A stretch of DNA of 64,000 bases from Lunularia cruciata. Taxonomy: Eukaryota; Streptophyta; Marchantiopsida; Lunulariales; Lunulariaceae. The stretch lies in contig OX419762.1 of NCBI GenBank assembly GCA_948567375.1, positions 36,747,034 to 36,811,033 on the forward strand, in the 5' to 3' direction. The notes under the pieces were generated by a model. That model was not told where the DNA came from, did no database searches, and worked only from the letters and a program-made list of their open reading frames with translations. Below are positions 32,949 to 43,289 of the stretch, piece by piece (the first letter of the stretch is position 1; each line of letters begins with the position of its first letter). Position numbers and translations under genes: made by a program.

Positions 32949-32993
32949 AAGTGGAGTATAGTTGAACCCAAGGAGGTCAACTATACTCCACTT
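32949..32993. repeat. Perfect 17-bp inverted repeat (hairpin)
   Basis: AAGTGGAGTATAGTTGA at 32949-32965 and its exact reverse complement at 32977-32993, with an 11-nt loop. A third partial copy of the right arm follows at about 32995-33009. It could be a small foldback element. Confidence 0.75.
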
Positions 32994-33009
32994 ATACTCA
33001 ACTATACTA

Positions 33010-34910
33010 CCTTAAGCTGATGCTGTTTTTCCACCTGTGGGCGAATGCAGTTTATGCAACAAGCGAAGAAGAAACCCCTTTATAGCGGCTGTTCGCACTC
33101 TCCCGTTCTGAAGAAGGCATACATGCCTTGCGTCTACCGTCGATCTATCGCAGGATTGATTGTAAAGTCTTGCTCTTGACTGCATATCAGTCCGTTGTGC
33201 GTCCGAAGTCATAGATGGATACTAGTATTGTTCTTCACGAAATTCACGTGGACGTAAAAATGCGGCCAAGTCGGAAAGCAGATCCAGGTCCCAGTGAATT
33301 ATCCATGTACTATCTCGACATATTCAATTTCCACACAAGCCAGACGGATACATGCGCTTTTCAAACTCGGTAGCCTAACAGTCCTAGCTTAAGTACAATT
33401 CCGGATGTTGTGGAGAGCCTATAGATTGTGCAAAGATTTTTGATAAGTAGTGCAAGCTCCTACATTGAGATTTTGAAGAAGAAGGAGGTGCCACCTACAT
33501 TGCTCCTTTTGCGATGCATTACTTCATGGGGACAAATTGGCTAGCAAAGAAAGAAAGAGGTTCCACATACATTTCCATCTTGCAAGTTATTTTGAGTCAA
33601 AACCTGAAGGACCTACAAAGATTGCCAAGTATCAACTGCCAATGCTAAGTTTGCATAGATAGGCCAATTTGTGCATGAAGATGAAGAAATTGCCTTGCCA
33701 AAGGCACCAAAGAGGAAGAAAACAAAACCAAAGAAGAAACCACTTCCTCTAGCAAGAAGTCAAAAGCAAGTGTACAAATTGTTGAAGTGCACTCTTTGGA
33801 AGATGAAGCCAAGGACATTGAAGTAGCTGAAGGTGATGAGAGAAAGGAGTATAGATCCTTCACTCTACAAGGTTCAACCTTTGCTTCAGAAGACAAGGAC
33901 AAAGGAGAAAAACCTAGGAAGATGCCTAGTTTGCTCCACATATGACAACCCAACAAGTATCACTTTTGCAATAATTGATGAGTAGTCGTTCATTTGCATA
34001 AGATACTTGTCAAGAATGGTCAAATGCACAATAAAATATAACACTTCAGTTCTTCTTGGTTGCATCTTTAGTCTCTTTTGTAGAAACCACACCCAAAAGA
34101 GAGTAGCAAGCAGTCAATCAGAATCTTGTTACAATTTAATAATACCCAAAATCACAATTCTTCAAAATCCTCTCCAAATTCATATTGATTGTGATGATTC
34201 AGTTGCTTCAAAGACGGCTACTTCACCATGAAGTGTCTTTGCCTTGGAATTGTATTCCAACACTCCATTGAAAGTACAACTTCCTCAGTCAAAGAACTTT
34301 GCATCAATCCAGATAGAGAAGATTTAATTTATCTTCTAGCATTCTACATCCATGTTTTAACTCTCTCATGGTTAGACCCTTTCCGGTGTAATTGAATTTT
34401 CAATCTCTAGCATCTTTATAAGACTCATTTACCATGCACACTTCTTGTAGAGCTAGTCACCATTCATTGTAAGAGAAAATCTTGTCCCATGTTGTACAAG
34501 GTAAGTGACAATATAACTACACTTTTCTGCACATATTTCTTACTATTCCCACCATGAATTTGACTAAAATATTCAAGATCATCTAAATAGTATAATATTT
34601 GAGTAATCATCCAGAACTTGTCTTCATCACCCTTTGCTCCTTTGCTAGTGCCAGTGGTGAATCTGGATGCGGGAGCTCCCTTTGCTCCTCCTATTCTTGT
34701 GATTGTGGATGTGGGAATTGAAGTTACCATTTTCTTGAGCAACTCTTGAAATTGGAGAGGGAGAGGGGGAAATGGAGCATAGAATGTGAACTTGAATATT
34801 TCTTATACTCTCCATCTCAATGCTCTTGGAGTCCTAGAGTTTTAGGCACCTGATTCAATTTACGGCCCGTATAACTATCTAGTTTGTCAAAGAGGCGGCT
34901 TGTTTATTCA
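33010..34910. other. No gene recognised
   Basis: Contains a Lys/Glu/Ser-rich plus-strand stretch (about 33700-33945, for example VEVHSLEDEAKDIEVAEG) broken by stops and with no known domain. It may be an eroded repeat. The remainder is AT-rich. Confidence 0.35.
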
Positions 34911-35037
34911 TTCACTTGTGTTCAAACACTCTTGTCTTTGATCACCCAACACTCTTATTGCCACACCATCACAATTCACTTGTGTTTAAACCCTCTTGTC
35001 TTAGATCACTCAACACTCTTGTCACCATACCACCACA
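34911..35037 (+). repeat. Two-copy 64-bp tandem repeat
   Basis: TTCACTTGTGTTCAAACACTC at 34911 recurs with period 64 at 34975. Both units share CTTGTCTT.GATCACCCAACACTC-type sequence with a few changes. Confidence 0.7.
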
Positions 35038-35924
35038 TGCTTAGAGTGAAAGTCTTCAAATATTAACCCATTTATGATATTTTATTACCTTTTTCCATGA
35101 GCTCCACATGGCACAATATGTTAACGAAAAGTTTACTATAATCTGACATTTCATCTAATATTGGTACCCATAAATTTTCACTAATAAACAGCTGTACCTT
35201 AAAACTGAAACCATTTCTTTCCATATAAGACTTTATGCAACCTATGACCAGATTTTCAAGAGCATTCATTTCTTGGAACCAAAAGTTTATAGATACCTGT
35301 AAAAATATTTTTTACGGATCTTGAGGCTCTGCCTATATCTGAAACACCTTAATGTCATACAAGTTTTGATTTTCATCTTTTGTCTTATTATCTCCATTTC
35401 TATTTCTTCTTCCTCAATTAGAACCACAACATTTGGTTTATTTTGGTCATTTTAAGCATGTTACATGTTATAGCCGTAGATCATGATGGCCTCAATAATC
35501 TTACTATAGCTAGATTCAATATCTATATCAATATCAATTGGATTTTCTTCTTTTCCAAGGGATTCTTTTCATTTCATGATTTTGTTATTCAAATCAAGAA
35601 GTAGGCAATTCATTTCGATGGTTTTCACCATCTCCATTTGCTTTGGGGTTTAGCATCTTTAGAACTTCCCTCTCTTGGTTTGATGCATGGTTTGTGCATC
35701 TTCAGGACTTCAAGTCTTAGGAAAACCAACCTCAACCCTAAGCTTGACGTGGATTTTAGTCAGCCTGTGCTGGCAATGCACTATCTGGATAGATACACTT
35801 TGTTTCTACAGTCTAAAGGAGTTGCGCCTTGTGCAGAACGGTTTGGAGCAGTCCCACATTTGCTACCAACTAGGCCAATCAACTGCCACATGAGTCCATA
35901 TCAAGTTATCAAGTTAGTCCACCT
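35038..35924. other. No gene recognised
   Basis: AT-rich to 35640. The ORF starting at 35638 runs antisense into the tail of the non-LTR element and has no recognisable domain. Confidence 0.35.
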
Positions 35925-35928
35925 CAAA

Positions 35929-36092
35929 GGACTCTATTGGTGCTTAGCCCCTTGTTACCTCTTTTATCTCTACCTTGTACAGCTCGATTGGGAAAGGCGA
36001 CCACGTAGGAAAACGAAGGATGGGAAGACCACATCAAGCCATACAAGGGAGAGACAAAAAAGGTAACATGGAGCTAAGCCCCAATAGAGTCT
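35929..36092 (-). repeat. 3' tail hairpin of the non-LTR element
   Basis: 35929-35960 (GGACTCTATTGG.GCTTAGCCCC.TGTTACC) is repeated in inverse at 36092-36062 with few mismatches. The pairing extends loosely towards the centre (CTCTTTTATCTCTACCTTGTA versus its counterpart). Related tails without the rest of the element occur at 39.5-39.8, 44.7, 45.5, 63.2 and 63.9 kb. Confidence 0.65.
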
Positions 36093-36286
36093 ATATGAGA
36101 AATCTGCCCTACTGCACCTAAGATATCCGAGCTATGCAAGTTGTACGGTCTACACACAATTGAAGCATCTGAAGAAACATCACCTGATGTGATTGCTCTC
36201 TTATGGATTGCACCAACCACTACCCATAGAGCAATGGACACACACTATCTAAAATATGCTACAAAGTATGAGAGTGAGAGTGGTAC

Positions 36287-36568
36287 CCCTTGACGCCTAA
36301 CATGATAAGCGCTTGCGCACTCCCTAACAAATGTATCAAATGTCGTGTCCATTGCTCCATATAAATCCAAGGCTAGAGGAACAAAGAGGTGACCTCACTG
36401 CATGCCCCTATACTTGGAGACTTTGCGACCTGATGCTGCACTCACTGCCCATCCAAGGGGATGGGAAATCACTCCCTCCAAATCTGTATCCCGCATAAGG
36501 TCTATAACCACAACATCCGCTACTATCACCTGATCATCTCGGACCAAGTATAAGTCTGCCTTGACATG
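36287..36568 (-). pseudogene. Restriction-like endonuclease (PD-(D/E)xK) of the non-LTR element
   Basis: Not open enough to stand out, but one minus frame reads HVKADLYLV, VIVADVVVIDLMRD, SGRKVSKYRGM, a stop, then HLFVPLALDLYGAMD and FVRECASAYH. Asp in the VADVVV strand, Lys in KVSKY and the FVPLAL.LYG block fit the RLE nuclease fold that nicks the target for target-primed reverse transcription. A following VSIALWVVVGAIHKRA block (to about 36190) is the usual C-terminus. Confidence 0.65.
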
Positions 36569-36598
36569 TGCTGTCTACAAGGCATATGAACGCTCTCT

Positions 36599-36937
36599 CT
36601 AAGCTAAGTATCCACTCTCTTGTGCCATAGCAAATACTATGTCTCTAATGGCATCATGGGTAGCTATCCTCCGTCTTCCAAAAGGACATCGTGTCATGTG
36701 GACCGCTGCTGCATCTAGTGTAGAACCACACTCACAAGTTAGTAATGAAGATGCAGATGGGTGGACCAAACCTAGGCAAAACTTCATCGATCTAGAGAAA
36801 GTAGCTGGTGCAAGTCGAGAAGCCCTAATGCACGGTCGAGCTAGGATCCAAGAGTCTGCACCCTTGCGGGAGCAAGAGCATAGACATGCTCTAGTAGCAT
36901 GAGGAATGGACGAGTCAACTAAGAGAGAATGAAGCAT
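36599..36937 (-). pseudogene. CCHC region after RT
   Basis: Open stretch ending CECGSTLDAAAVHMTRC, then GRRRIATHDAIRD. This is a Cys-Cys-His-Cys knuckle followed by an Arg/His helix, as found between RT and endonuclease in R2-like elements. Upstream is ADSWILARP and FCLGLVHPS. Confidence 0.7.
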
Positions 36938-37699
36938 ATGCTCACATTATCGCTCCATCAAGGAAGACTATAAACCTCTAGTCCAATCCGATGATAGTGA
37001 AGCAAAAGGTGGAAAATCCTCTTGTGCTTGTAGGGATAGACTATCTTTTATCTACCGCAATAATGCCTGGAGAGAAAAGGATCCTCCCTCCACCTCTATC
37101 ACATAAGTCTCCAAACCGGCCTATCAGCAACCACAAAACAAGAGGAAAGTAGGGGTGCCAAGAGAGCCCAACTACCCAAAAATGCTATAGGTACCGTCTC
37201 CTCCATAGAAAGCAAGCCAACCCCTCCACATGAGATTGGCAGAGCTGTCTGTCTACGTGCCAAATCCATTGTCACACACTCAAAAGTCCCTGGTCCAATA
37301 ATATCACCAAACACTCCCATAATCCTTCTATCAAATGCTCTCAAATGTCATAGGAAGGACGGTGAGAGGAGAACTGTACAGATGAGGTAGGATGGTTGAC
37401 AAGCAATACTGGAAGAGTATACCAAATGCCACCTGCGGATCTCCTAGTAATGTAAGGTCATCCACATGGAGAACATCCTCTGCAAGGGCATCGTCTAAGA
37501 AGCGTGTGACAAAATCCTTTAATCATACTAGCACTCCAAGAACATGAAGTCCATCTATAGATATGATACACCCCTCTTGAAGCTCAAGGTGAGGAGGGGT
37601 ACCTAAAGGGGACCATGCCCTACATTTTGACACCTTGACTCTCAAGCCTACTAGATGTAGCTCGATGGTCAAGTAGTCAAAGGCCTGCCTAATATGATC

Positions 37700-38016
37700 T
37701 ACAAGGCCTACGATGTATCATCTGCCAAGGAGAGCAATACACAACTTGGCATGGCCAAAGTAGTAGATGGGAGAGCTCTAGAGTGAGCTATGGCAAATAA
37801 GGGCCCTCCCAAAGGATCTCCCTGACGTGTACCAACAATTGCCTCCAAGACGGTGACTCCCTCTTGTGAACCACCATGCTGGTAGTAAAGGGAAGCAAGA
37901 GAGCCATAAAAAGACTGCACAAAAGGAATGAGAATTGCCAAGGATCCACCAGCCTCCCTAAGCTCTCTAAAGATGGATGCACGTGAGACGCTATTAAAAG
38001 TGTTCTCAACATCCAC
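37700..38016 (-). pseudogene. Reverse transcriptase core of the non-LTR element
   Basis: Open stretch with DVENTFNSVSRASIF (motif A, Asp), GTRQGDPLGGPLFA (motif B, the non-LTR QGDPLG form) and SLADDTS (motif C, ADD). The order and spacing are standard. The region just N-terminal (38779-38579 and 39122-38727) carries LLPQWCL and RFR..DW-like blocks seen in such elements. Confidence 0.8.
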
Positions 38017-39116
38017 CTGTAGGATGACCCACTCCGGATGGATATCTAGGAGTGCTCTTATGCCTAGTGATATAGCCTCACATCCTCCAAGTGTAGCTAC
38101 TCCAAACTGATATGGACTAAGGTGCTATCGAAAGTGAGAATGATGCTGAAGGACGATGGTATGATTGACCAAACAAAAAAGATCTCTCCAATAGCAATCG
38201 GTCTAATGCCTCATGTGTCCTTCTCCATAGAGAGAAGTAGATTAGCACCTAGCACCCGACTAACAGACATAGGAATGTCTCCTCTCGTTACTATTGCAGC
38301 CATCTGAAACAACTCGGTAAAACCACTAAAAGGATCATCTGCCTAGAAGCAATCGCTAAGGTGCTCATAAACCATCCCCGACAAGTCTCCTTAGGAAAGG
38401 CAAGGGGCAGTGCACAATGCTCATGCAAATAGTGACCTATCAAGACATAAAGGTTGCTCAGGTTGATAATCTAAGACCTCTAGTGGTAGTCCCTCTACTG
38501 CTATAGGATGCAATGAGCGTAAGGAAGAGATGGGGTCATCAGTATGCCTTGCTATAGACAAAGGATGTAGCGCTCGTGCTACTCTACTAAACTCTCCCGC
38601 GTGACCAAATGTCGTACATCATCGTAATCAAGTGGAATCTGTGGTATCCAGAGGCGATGCTTGTCTCCTAATTTATGAAGCCCTAATAGACTCCTCCTAA
38701 AGAGCTGCCCAATCCCCCACTCGGAATCAACAAAATCTAGCAGCCACCTCTCTATGCCCCGCACGTACCCCTCTAGCATAACAAAGACACCATTGGGGGA
38801 GTAGGAGGAATAGGAACCATGCTAACTCGTCCAAGGCATCACGTGCCAAACGATCCAATGGTAGGCAGAAAGCCTGTCTAGCCTCATCATGGAGTGTGCG
38901 GAGTAGCCTATGGAATAGATATGGACATGGAAAACTAGTCTCAAATAACCCCAAAATGCAACCCGCCTGAGAAGCTAACCACTCCCACGACTCGATCGGT
39001 ATCCCAAGAACGATAAACGAAGGTATAGAAGAAGCGTGCGTAATCCCGAGTGTCATTGGTGTTGATATGGTCACTTGTCTCACGTGGACATCCCAAGTGG
39101 TCCAATCATAGTCCTT

Positions 39117-39182
39117 GTGCATCCTTCACACATGGGTCTTTACCCCTTGAGGGGTGAAGCGTCCGTGACACACCAAACATGG
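39117..39182 (-). pseudogene. C2H2 zinc finger of the non-LTR element
   Basis: Minus-strand frame gives IPCLVCHGRFTP, then GVKTHV, a TGA and RMH: CX2C, aromatic, and HX4H spacing when the stop is counted as a residue. N-terminal fingers of RLE-type elements bind the DNA target. Confidence 0.6.
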
Positions 39183-39200
39183 TATATCCAGACCCGCTCC

Positions 39201-39532
39201 CGACAACCCCACATGGGAAGGTGTAGCCATGGCTAGCACAAGAATAATGATAGTAACACATGCTGCTTCTCTCCATATCTCCCCATAGCTGCAAAATCAC
39301 AACCCCTCACATCCCAACTCACATAAAAAAATAATCTTTTCAAACACTAAAATCTATAAGTTTTCATCACTTTCAATTTTCATCTCCAAAATTTTTAAAT
39401 TAAATTCACATGGAACTTAATCATGAAAACCGATAGCTTAGAAATGAAAATTCTTTACCCATCACTCTCAATGTATAATGATCACTCTAAACCCTAAAAA
39501 AATTGAAAATTTCATAACTTTCTATTCCATTG
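39201..39532. other. No recognisable feature
   Basis: AT-rich sequence with several TTT-containing short repeats between the 5' side of the non-LTR element and the tail copies at 39533. Confidence 0.35.
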
Positions 39533-39790
39533 GGTGCTCGATTGGGGTTTTTTCCATCCTTCGTTGTTCATATGCGATTGCCTTTTTCTATCCTCAAACC
39601 TGCCAGCTATGACAAACTCCTGTCACCTACACGTCAGCATTTGGAATATTGTTAAGTCTTTTCTGTTTTCTGTGGGCCGAGCCCCATGTTATCTTATTAT
39701 GGTCTCTTTCTTGTACGATTCGATAGGGTCTTCCCATCCTTCGTTTTTCCTACGCGGTCGCCTTTTTCAATCTTTTCTGCGGACCTAGGG
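39533..39790 (+). repeat. Two tail copies of the non-LTR family, plus orientation
   Basis: 39735-39770 reads GTCTTCCCATCCTTCGTTTT then CCTACGCGGTCGCCTTTTTC. It is preceded by CCGAGCCCCATGTTATC (39677), and matches the minus-strand tail at 36000-36110. A shorter relative (CCATCCTTCGTTGTTC, then CGATTGCCTTTTTC) lies at 39555-39590. No coding part is attached. Confidence 0.6.
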
Positions 39791-40996
39791 TGTCGTTAAG
39801 TCTAAGTGCCAAAATTCAGATACTGTTAAGTCCTCTGTCCACAAACGTGTTCTGTCTTCCGCGACTATGTGGTTATGGTTGGACCGCATCACCTTTTTCG
39901 TTTGGTTCTTTGTCATCCGATCTTGAGTGAAATCAGTATTAAACGGGTATCGTTTCTTTTCCTCTTGGTCATATTCATCATATTTACAAATAAATTTCAC
40001 GACTTTGACAAAATTCACTATTTGCAAATTTTAATTTTATTTAATTTTCGTAAGTTCTAATTTTCACCTCTCTTTCGGTATTATAATGGATCATTCACTG
40101 ATGATTTTTAATCAATATTTATTCAAATGTTTATTCTGTACTTACACTTGTCAAAAATATATTTCTCCCACAGTCCATGTTATATGAGAGCTGACATGAT
40201 GTGCTCTTAGATAAACTTCCAAACTATTGGAGTTGCTAAGAAAAACTCCATTATTTTTTGGTTGTTGCATGAGAAATCACGATTCATCATGGAAAGAGAG
40301 ATCACGTACATTGTGTGCACGCTATCCTTATCATTTGCACAATAACTCCGAATATATGTCCTACAAAACCTGGGTTTTCGCTGGTTCTGGATCTATTTTC
40401 ACTGAGTTTCTTAGAACACCTTTGTTGAATCAATATCAATTCCGTCGATGGAAATGATAAAGAAATTTAGTATGAGAATGGAGACTAATTGTCATATCGT
40501 ACATTGTAGAATTAGAGTTGTCCTTTCTAGACGGAGAATTATCTTAATCTCTATCAATTGTTCACACGCCAACCTACAGTTGGTAGGATGGACACAGTTG
40601 ACGGTACAGTAGGAAGAGATACTGTAAATGTGGGTTTTCCGCCGTCTTTTGGTAATCAAGTAGAGGCCAGTACAAAACAGACCGTGGATTTGATAGACAA
40701 GGAGTGGACCAACTCATACACAAAAAAATCATATTTTCTTGAATTATTCATATTTTATTGTTCAGAAAAACGAGCACTGGTCTGTATCTGGGCTGTTCTT
40801 CCTGATTCTGTACCGTATTGCTACTTACAAGGAATTACAAGCAAGCGTCTAACCGTTGCACAATCCGTACGTAAGCTTTCAGCTAAAAAAGTAACGAGAG
40901 CTTTTCATGTACACTCAGCGAAAAGATTTGTGGATACGTTTCAAGCTATTTTCATTCCCACGTACAATGGTTTCCACATCTTGTTGATTGTTTCAG

Positions 40997-41247
40997 GACG
41001 AGGTTGATCTGCTGCTCCAGGACGTTGCTTACCATCTGCTCGTTATAGCAAACTTGGCCACTCCTATTGCAGTCGGCAATTAGAACTTTCGCGTATTTGA
41101 CCACTCCTGCTCGTCTACTTGCTCCCCTACTCTTGTTTTGACGAGACCTTCGAGGATAGATTTCCTAAATCGTTTGCGAAGCTTCCATGCCCTCAGTACC
41201 CTGAATGCGAGGAGTGGCAGAAGAATGCACACAAGTATGCACGAGAC
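40997..41247 (+). pseudogene. NLR exon 2 relic, copy 1
   Basis: After a TTTCAG acceptor, GACGAGGTTGATCTGCTGCT and onward encodes DEVDLLLQDVAYHLLVIANLA. This aligns with the start of exon 2 of the intact NLR at 51866 (EVDSLLQDVRHHPLVLANLA). A TAG follows at 41081. After an internal deletion of roughly 600 bp, 41178-41247 matches the end of the same exon (EEWQKNAHKYAR versus MEWQKNAHAIAR). The HHPL motif is changed to YHLL. A deleted, stopped fragment of a related NLR. Confidence 0.8.
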
Positions 41248-41840
41248 AATAATTAATCTCCCCTATCCAATTTGCTGAATGAACGCCCAATACCGGGCTT
41301 AATATGACCAAGAGTAAAGGTCTGGCTCAACTTGATATTACTGTAGCATTTCTCTTGTATTCGTTATGTCGTTAGGACAAGGACCATGAGAGGTTCAGAA
41401 ATGAAGGTGTTTTCAGCAAATAAACATTTTATTAGATCTGTTTCTCATTGAAATTTATGCCTCTCAGAGCCTGAATAAAACCAGAGAGCCTGTGTCGTTC
41501 AATGCAGTGTCCAGGACAAGCAAGATTCACCTGTCGTCTGCCTCGTAAAATCCATCAACGTAGACCAATTCTGGCCTATTCAGTTTTCCTGCTTTGAGAA
41601 AATTGTCTAGTTTTCAATCGCAGAACATTCCTTGTTCCAATTCCGTTCAATCACATGATATACATCAGTACCTTAATGTCTCTGCGTTCTTTACAATTCA
41701 GCCTTGACTGCAATACTTTGAGACTTGTTTTACTTCGTCCCATCTTTCATCTCCTAGTGAGCATGAACGTGTGGTAGTTTCCCTACCCAACTTCCTGAGC
41801 TTCACTGATTTCGTTTAATCTCTGTCCTCACTACATGCAG

Positions 41841-42798
41841 GCCGGAAAGGCCTGTTTCAGGTGCGCAGGACGTGGAGGTGCCAGATAATCGATCTGTCAA
41901 GATCCAGAGTCCTGAACAGCAGCCTAAAAAATGGAAGCCGCCAGCAGGAAAACAAACGGTGATTGCAGAGAATACAAGTAATGCAGATGCTAAGTCGCAT
42001 AGTTCTAGTTTCCTGGATGTTAGCGCTGGAGTGGCATGGGTACTGATGTTTTCTTCTTCTTTATTATTCTTTACAAGAACTCTCTTCTTGTTGCTCACGT
42101 AGTATAGCTGTTTTGTTGGTGGATAGAGTTGTGACTAAAATTCCGTTTCTGCGCTGAAGGAAAGCTAGTGCACACCACTTTGTCCCGGCCGCTAGGCCAC
42201 CCAAGGCTCAGAGCTCCCAGACCTACTCATACTTTGAAGACTACTCAAAGTCTTACCTGTACAAAATCCACCACGATCAAATGAACCGCGTCCAAGGACT
42301 CTTTCACATAGTGCACGAACTTTTACCTCTCTATTCAGTGAAGATGACGGTGAGGAAGATCTCTTTGGTAGCGAATTTCCCAAGAAGCCGAGCGTCTTCA
42401 CGATTGGATCACTCCGGTTCGAGAGAGACAGTCTGCATTAAACTTCTCTTCTGATTTTCAGAGCAGGGGCCGAGGTGAAAGCAAAGGACGCTGATGTTAT
42501 TTCTGAAGCCATGAAACCTTCGCTAGCCCCATCCAAGGATCCAGTGTCAGTTTTGACCTGTGAAACAACTTAGAAGAAAGTGGGTGATGGCGATCTGTGG
42601 TCTGGAAACTCCACTGCTAAACTATCGTCGCTTCTATTTGGAGACGATGATACCGATAACGAAGATGCATTGTTTGGACCTCTCCGTGAGAAGTATTCAA
42701 GAGGAAGCAGTGATTGGTTAGCATCGACCTCATCTTTCTCCCCAGCAAAGAGCACCTCCGCTCGACGGATGGCAGGGAATTCTCTCTTTGGCGATTAG
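41841..42798 (+). pseudogene. WASHC2/FAM21-like tail fragment with LFa motifs, copy 1
   Basis: Three exon-like blocks with acceptors (TACATGCAG at 41840; TTTTCAG at about 42462). Block 1 is polar and Pro/Lys-rich (IQSPEQQPKKWKPP, FLDVSAGVAW). Block 2 reads TSLFSEDDGEEDLFGSEFP. Block 3 reads SSLLFGDDDTDNEDALFG and ends NSLFGD-stop. L-F-acidic-L-F is the LFa repeat of the FAM21 tail, which links the WASH complex to retromer on endosomes. An in-frame TAG in block 3 (about 42571), shared with copy 2, argues for a pseudogene. The match rests on motif pattern only. Confidence 0.5.
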
Positions 42799-43289
42799 AG
42801 TTTGTAACTGTGACCAACTATTTCATTGGTCACTGGCGTAGCTTCTTTTACTGGGACTTTTAGTGCCTATGCTAATTTAGAACGAACATTTTAGAAAATC
42901 GCTATACATTGGAGACGCACAGTCCCTTCAGCGGGTAGTCGGCTCGTATATTGCGTTGTAACAACCTCCTGGGAAATAGCGTAGTCATATCATCTTCCAT
43001 GTATAGTCCAATACGTGCCACAGAACACTAGGAAAATTTGCTGATTGATAGCACATTCATCCTACATACTTCACCTGAAGGTTATACCTACCACTATTGG
43101 AGTTGGATGAAGAAATTTCTTTCATTTAGGAAAAGACCGTGTAGAATGGAGGCTATGCACGTGCTCAGTCACCTCAGGAGATAAAAGGTAAAACTAGTGC
43201 TATATTTTCCGGAAAAAACGGAGTTTGGTTAGTCTTCTATATTCATCAATTTCCATTGTTCACCACTAAGCAAGCCAGTAGAAGGGAGA

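Larger units (their letters stand above)
35925..39200 (-). mobile_element. Non-LTR retrotransposon with restriction-like endonuclease (decayed)
   Basis: Read on the minus strand: C2H2 finger (39182-39117), an N-terminal region, RT (about 38016-37700), thumb, CCHC motif (near 36740), restriction-like endonuclease (36568-36287) and a 3' hairpin tail. The combination of an N-terminal finger with a C-terminal CCHC and RLE defines the R2/NeSL/CRE/Utopia-type non-LTR elements, as opposed to L1-type elements with an AP endonuclease. The frame is broken by many stops and shifts. No target duplication or poly-A tail could be identified. Confidence 0.75.

Noticed and set aside
33645-33956. Minus-strand ORF of 103 codons
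   Set aside because: It is the complement of a low-complexity Lys/Glu/Ser-rich plus frame. Neither strand shows a known domain.
40227-40457. 76-codon ORF present in both duplication copies (also 58715-58945)
   Set aside because: Conservation is expected from the recent duplication itself. No known motif and no splice or promoter support.
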